A stretch of 15,686 nucleotides of DNA from Pseudomonadota bacterium (GTDB taxonomy: Bacteria; Pseudomonadota; Alphaproteobacteria; Reyranellales; Reyranellaceae): positions 1-15,686 of the forward strand of contig JAEZIF010000333.1 of NCBI GenBank assembly GCA_023416135.1, in the 5' to 3' direction. The position numbers and the translations under genes are program-made. A model generated the notes under the pieces. It ran no database searches, was not told where the DNA came from, and saw only the letters and a list, made by a program, of their open reading frames with translations. Of this stretch, positions 14,268 to 15,686 are shown one piece after another (positions within the stretch are counted from its first letter, which is position 1; each line of letters opens with the position of its first letter).

Positions 14268-15017
14268 ATGAGCATCGCCCCTCTCGAGAACCTTCGTGGC
14301 GACTATGCCGGCATGGCGGCCGACTGGACGGTGCGGCAGCACGCCGCCGACTATTCGGACGAAGACCGGGCCGTGTGGCGCCTGCTGGTCGAGCGCCAGA
14401 CTGCGCTGGCCAAGGCGCATGCGTGCGATGAGTTCGTGCAGGGCCTGGAGACGCTCGGCATCGGCGACGGCATCCCGGACTTCGCGGCTGTGAACGCTCG
14501 GCTGGAGAAGCTGACCGGCTGGCGCGTCGTCGGCGTGCCCGGCCTCATTCCCGACGAGGTCTTCTACGACCACCTCGCCCATCGGCGATTTCCGGTGACG
14601 GTGTGGATCCGCACCCGCGCCGAGATCGACTATCTGGTCGAGCCCGACCTGTTCCATGATTTCTTCGGCCACGTCCCGCTGCTCAGCAATCCGGTGTTCG
14701 CCGACTACATGCAGATGTACGGCCAACGCGGCGTCGAGGCCGGCGCCAAGGTGGAGCTTCTCGCGCGTCTCTACTGGTACACGGTCGAGTTCGGCCTGAT
14801 CCGCACCGGCACGGGGCTGAAGATCTACGGCGCGGGCATCCTGTCTTCGGCCGCCGAGGTCGAGCAAGCGATCGAGAGCAAGACCGTCGAGCGCCTGCCG
14901 TTCGAGGCGGCGACCGTGATGCATCGGCCCTACGAGATCGACAAGCTGCAGAACACCTACTTCGTGCTCGACGATTTCCGCCAGCTCTTCGAGGCAGCGC
15001 AGACGCGCATCGCCTGA
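14268..15017 (+). CDS. phhA: Phenylalanine 4-monooxygenase (phenylalanine hydroxylase)
   Basis: A 249-residue monomeric-type bacterial aromatic amino acid hydroxylase that converts phenylalanine to tyrosine using tetrahydropterin, oxygen and non-haem iron. The iron ligands are visible: His130 and His135 in FHDFFGH, and Glu174 in YWYTVEFGL, matching the 2-His-1-Glu facial triad (compare Chromobacterium PAH His138, His143, Glu184). Other family marks are WRVVGVPGLIP, FPVTVWIR and IYGAGILSS, and the late PYEIDKLQNTYFVL. It lacks an N-terminal ACT regulatory domain, as usual for bacterial enzymes. It is divergent from an Lrp-family gene with a shared dyad; no pterin dehydratase (PhhB) gene follows, as the next gene is convergent. 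No clear ribosome binding site precedes the ATG. Confidence 0.95.
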   Translation: MSIAPLENLRGDYAGMAADWTVRQHAADYSDEDRAVWRLLVERQTALAKAHACDEFVQGLETLGIGDGIPDFAAVNARLEKLTGWRVVGVPGLIPDEVFYDHLAHRRFPVTVWIRTRAEIDYLVEPDLFHDFFGHVPLLSNPVFADYMQMYGQRGVEAGAKVELLARLYWYTVEFGLIRTGTGLKIYGAGILSSAAEVEQAIESKTVERLPFEAATVMHRPYEIDKLQNTYFVLDDFRQLFEAAQTRIA

Positions 15018-15027
15018 AGCTTCCGGC

Positions 15028-15686
15028 CTAGCGCTGCAGCAACACCAGCCCGTCGACGGCCACCACTCCTTCGCCTTCGCGCTTGACGAGGAGCGGATTG
15101 ATCTCCGCTTCCGCCACCTGGGTGAACGCCTCGTGTGCGAGCCTCGAAAAGGCCGCGACGGCCTTGCCCAGGGCAGCGACATCGCCGAGCGGCAGGTTGC
15201 GATAGCCGCGGATGATGGCGAGGCCCTTCACTTCGTCGATCATCTGGCGCGCCTCGGCCTCGTCGACCGGCGCGAGGCGTGTCGCGGCGTCCTTGTAGAT
15301 CTCGGCCAGCACGCCGCCCAGGCCGACCGTGACGGTCGGACCGACCAGGGGATCGCGGCGGAAGCCCAGGATCACTTCGGCGAGGCCGCGCTCCATCTTC
15401 TGGATCAGGAAACCGTCGAGCCTGGCGTGCGGGCTGTGCGCCTTGACGCGCTTCTCCATCTCGCGCGCGGCAAGAGCCGCGGTCTGGCCATCGGGCAGGC
15501 CGAGCGCCACGCCGCCGGCTTCGGTCTTGTGGGCGATGTCGGGCGACAGGATCTTCAGCACCACCGGCGCCCCGATCTCCGACACGGCGGCAACCACACG
15601 CTTGGCGTCGGGGACTGCGAGCGACTTGGCGAGCGGCACGCCCAGCGCGCCGAAGAAATCGGCGGCGCGGCGCTCGTCGAAGCCGT
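15028..15686 (-). CDS. NDP-forming acyl-CoA synthetase, C-terminal ATP-grasp part (truncated by window edge)
   Basis: The frame is open to the right edge (GFDERRAADFFGALGVPLAKS precedes the first possible GTG at 15639), so only the last about 218 residues are seen. They match the ATP-grasp (ATP-grasp_5) domain of ADP-forming acetate/acyl-CoA ligases: PVVLKILSPDIAHKTEAGGVALGL, GFLIQKMERGLAEVILGFRRDPLVGPTVTVGLGG, YRNLPL, and AEINPLLVKREGEGVVAVD. These enzymes interconvert acyl-CoA plus ADP/GDP and phosphate with free acid, CoA and ATP/GTP. It is convergent with phhA, with 10 nt between stops. The CoA-binding and ligase domains, with the phospho-His, would lie outside the window. Confidence 0.88.
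   Translation of the reverse strand, partial: GFDERRAADFFGALGVPLAKSLAVPDAKRVVAAVSEIGAPVVLKILSPDIAHKTEAGGVALGLPDGQTAALAAREMEKRVKAHSPHARLDGFLIQKMERGLAEVILGFRRDPLVGPTVTVGLGGVLAEIYKDAATRLAPVDEAEARQMIDEVKGLAIIRGYRNLPLGDVAALGKAVAAFSRLAHEAFTQVAEAEINPLLVKREGEGVVAVDGLVLLQR

Noticed and set aside
1..15686. CRISPR array, tRNA/rRNA, insertion sequence, phage or toxin-antitoxin module
   Set aside because: I looked for regular direct repeats, transposase or integrase motifs and paired small toxin-like genes and saw none.

Overview
The window is 15.7 kb of gene-dense, high-GC bacterial DNA. Codon use is strongly GC-biased, there are long antisense open frames, gaps are mostly under 120 nt, and one recognisable family of GC-rich intergenic palindromes is present. 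A cyclic-glucan-type (NdvA/ChvA-like) exporter, an aliphatic-amide/sulfonate-type ABC importer, and an Lrp regulator divergent from a bacterial phenylalanine hydroxylase all point to an alphaproteobacterium with soil-type metabolism. Rhizobiales or Reyranella-like is my guess from gene content only; nothing here fixes the genus. I see no tRNA, rRNA, CRISPR array, insertion sequence, integrase or phage gene.

Left part (1-5520, plus strand): a tightly packed run of an HpcH/HpaI-type aldolase (cut by the window edge), a cytosine-deaminase-like amidohydrolase, an ABC-F ATPase and two adjacent luciferase-like (LLM) flavin/F420 oxidoreductases. Gaps are 2 to 16 nt, so this is probably one transcript. 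The enzyme mix suggests breakdown of a cyclic amide or heterocyclic compound; the substrate cannot be read from the sequence.

Middle part (5642-12287, minus strand): six same-strand genes. In transcription order they are an M20 amidohydrolase, an NdvA-like ABC exporter, a glutathione S-transferase-like protein, then a complete SsuA/TauA/ThiY-type importer (periplasmic binding protein, ATPase, permease). A 37-nt inverted repeat separates the binding-protein gene from its ATPase gene. The importer meets the left-hand run tail to tail, with candidate terminators for both directions in the gap.

Right part (12348-15686): a threonine-dehydratase-family PLP enzyme transcribed divergently from the M20 gene, a small possibly exported protein of unknown function, an Lrp/AsnC regulator divergent from phhA (phenylalanine 4-hydroxylase) with a clear dyad between them, and the C-terminal part of an NDP-forming acyl-CoA synthetase that converges on phhA.

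Overall this is a catabolic and transport neighbourhood. Most genes belong to familiar families. The parts most worth a second look are the Lrp-phhA dyad, the intra-operon palindrome, the LLM/amidohydrolase/aldolase cassette, and sequence oddities in the ABC-F and dehydratase proteins. I did not find convincing evidence of a wholly new system.
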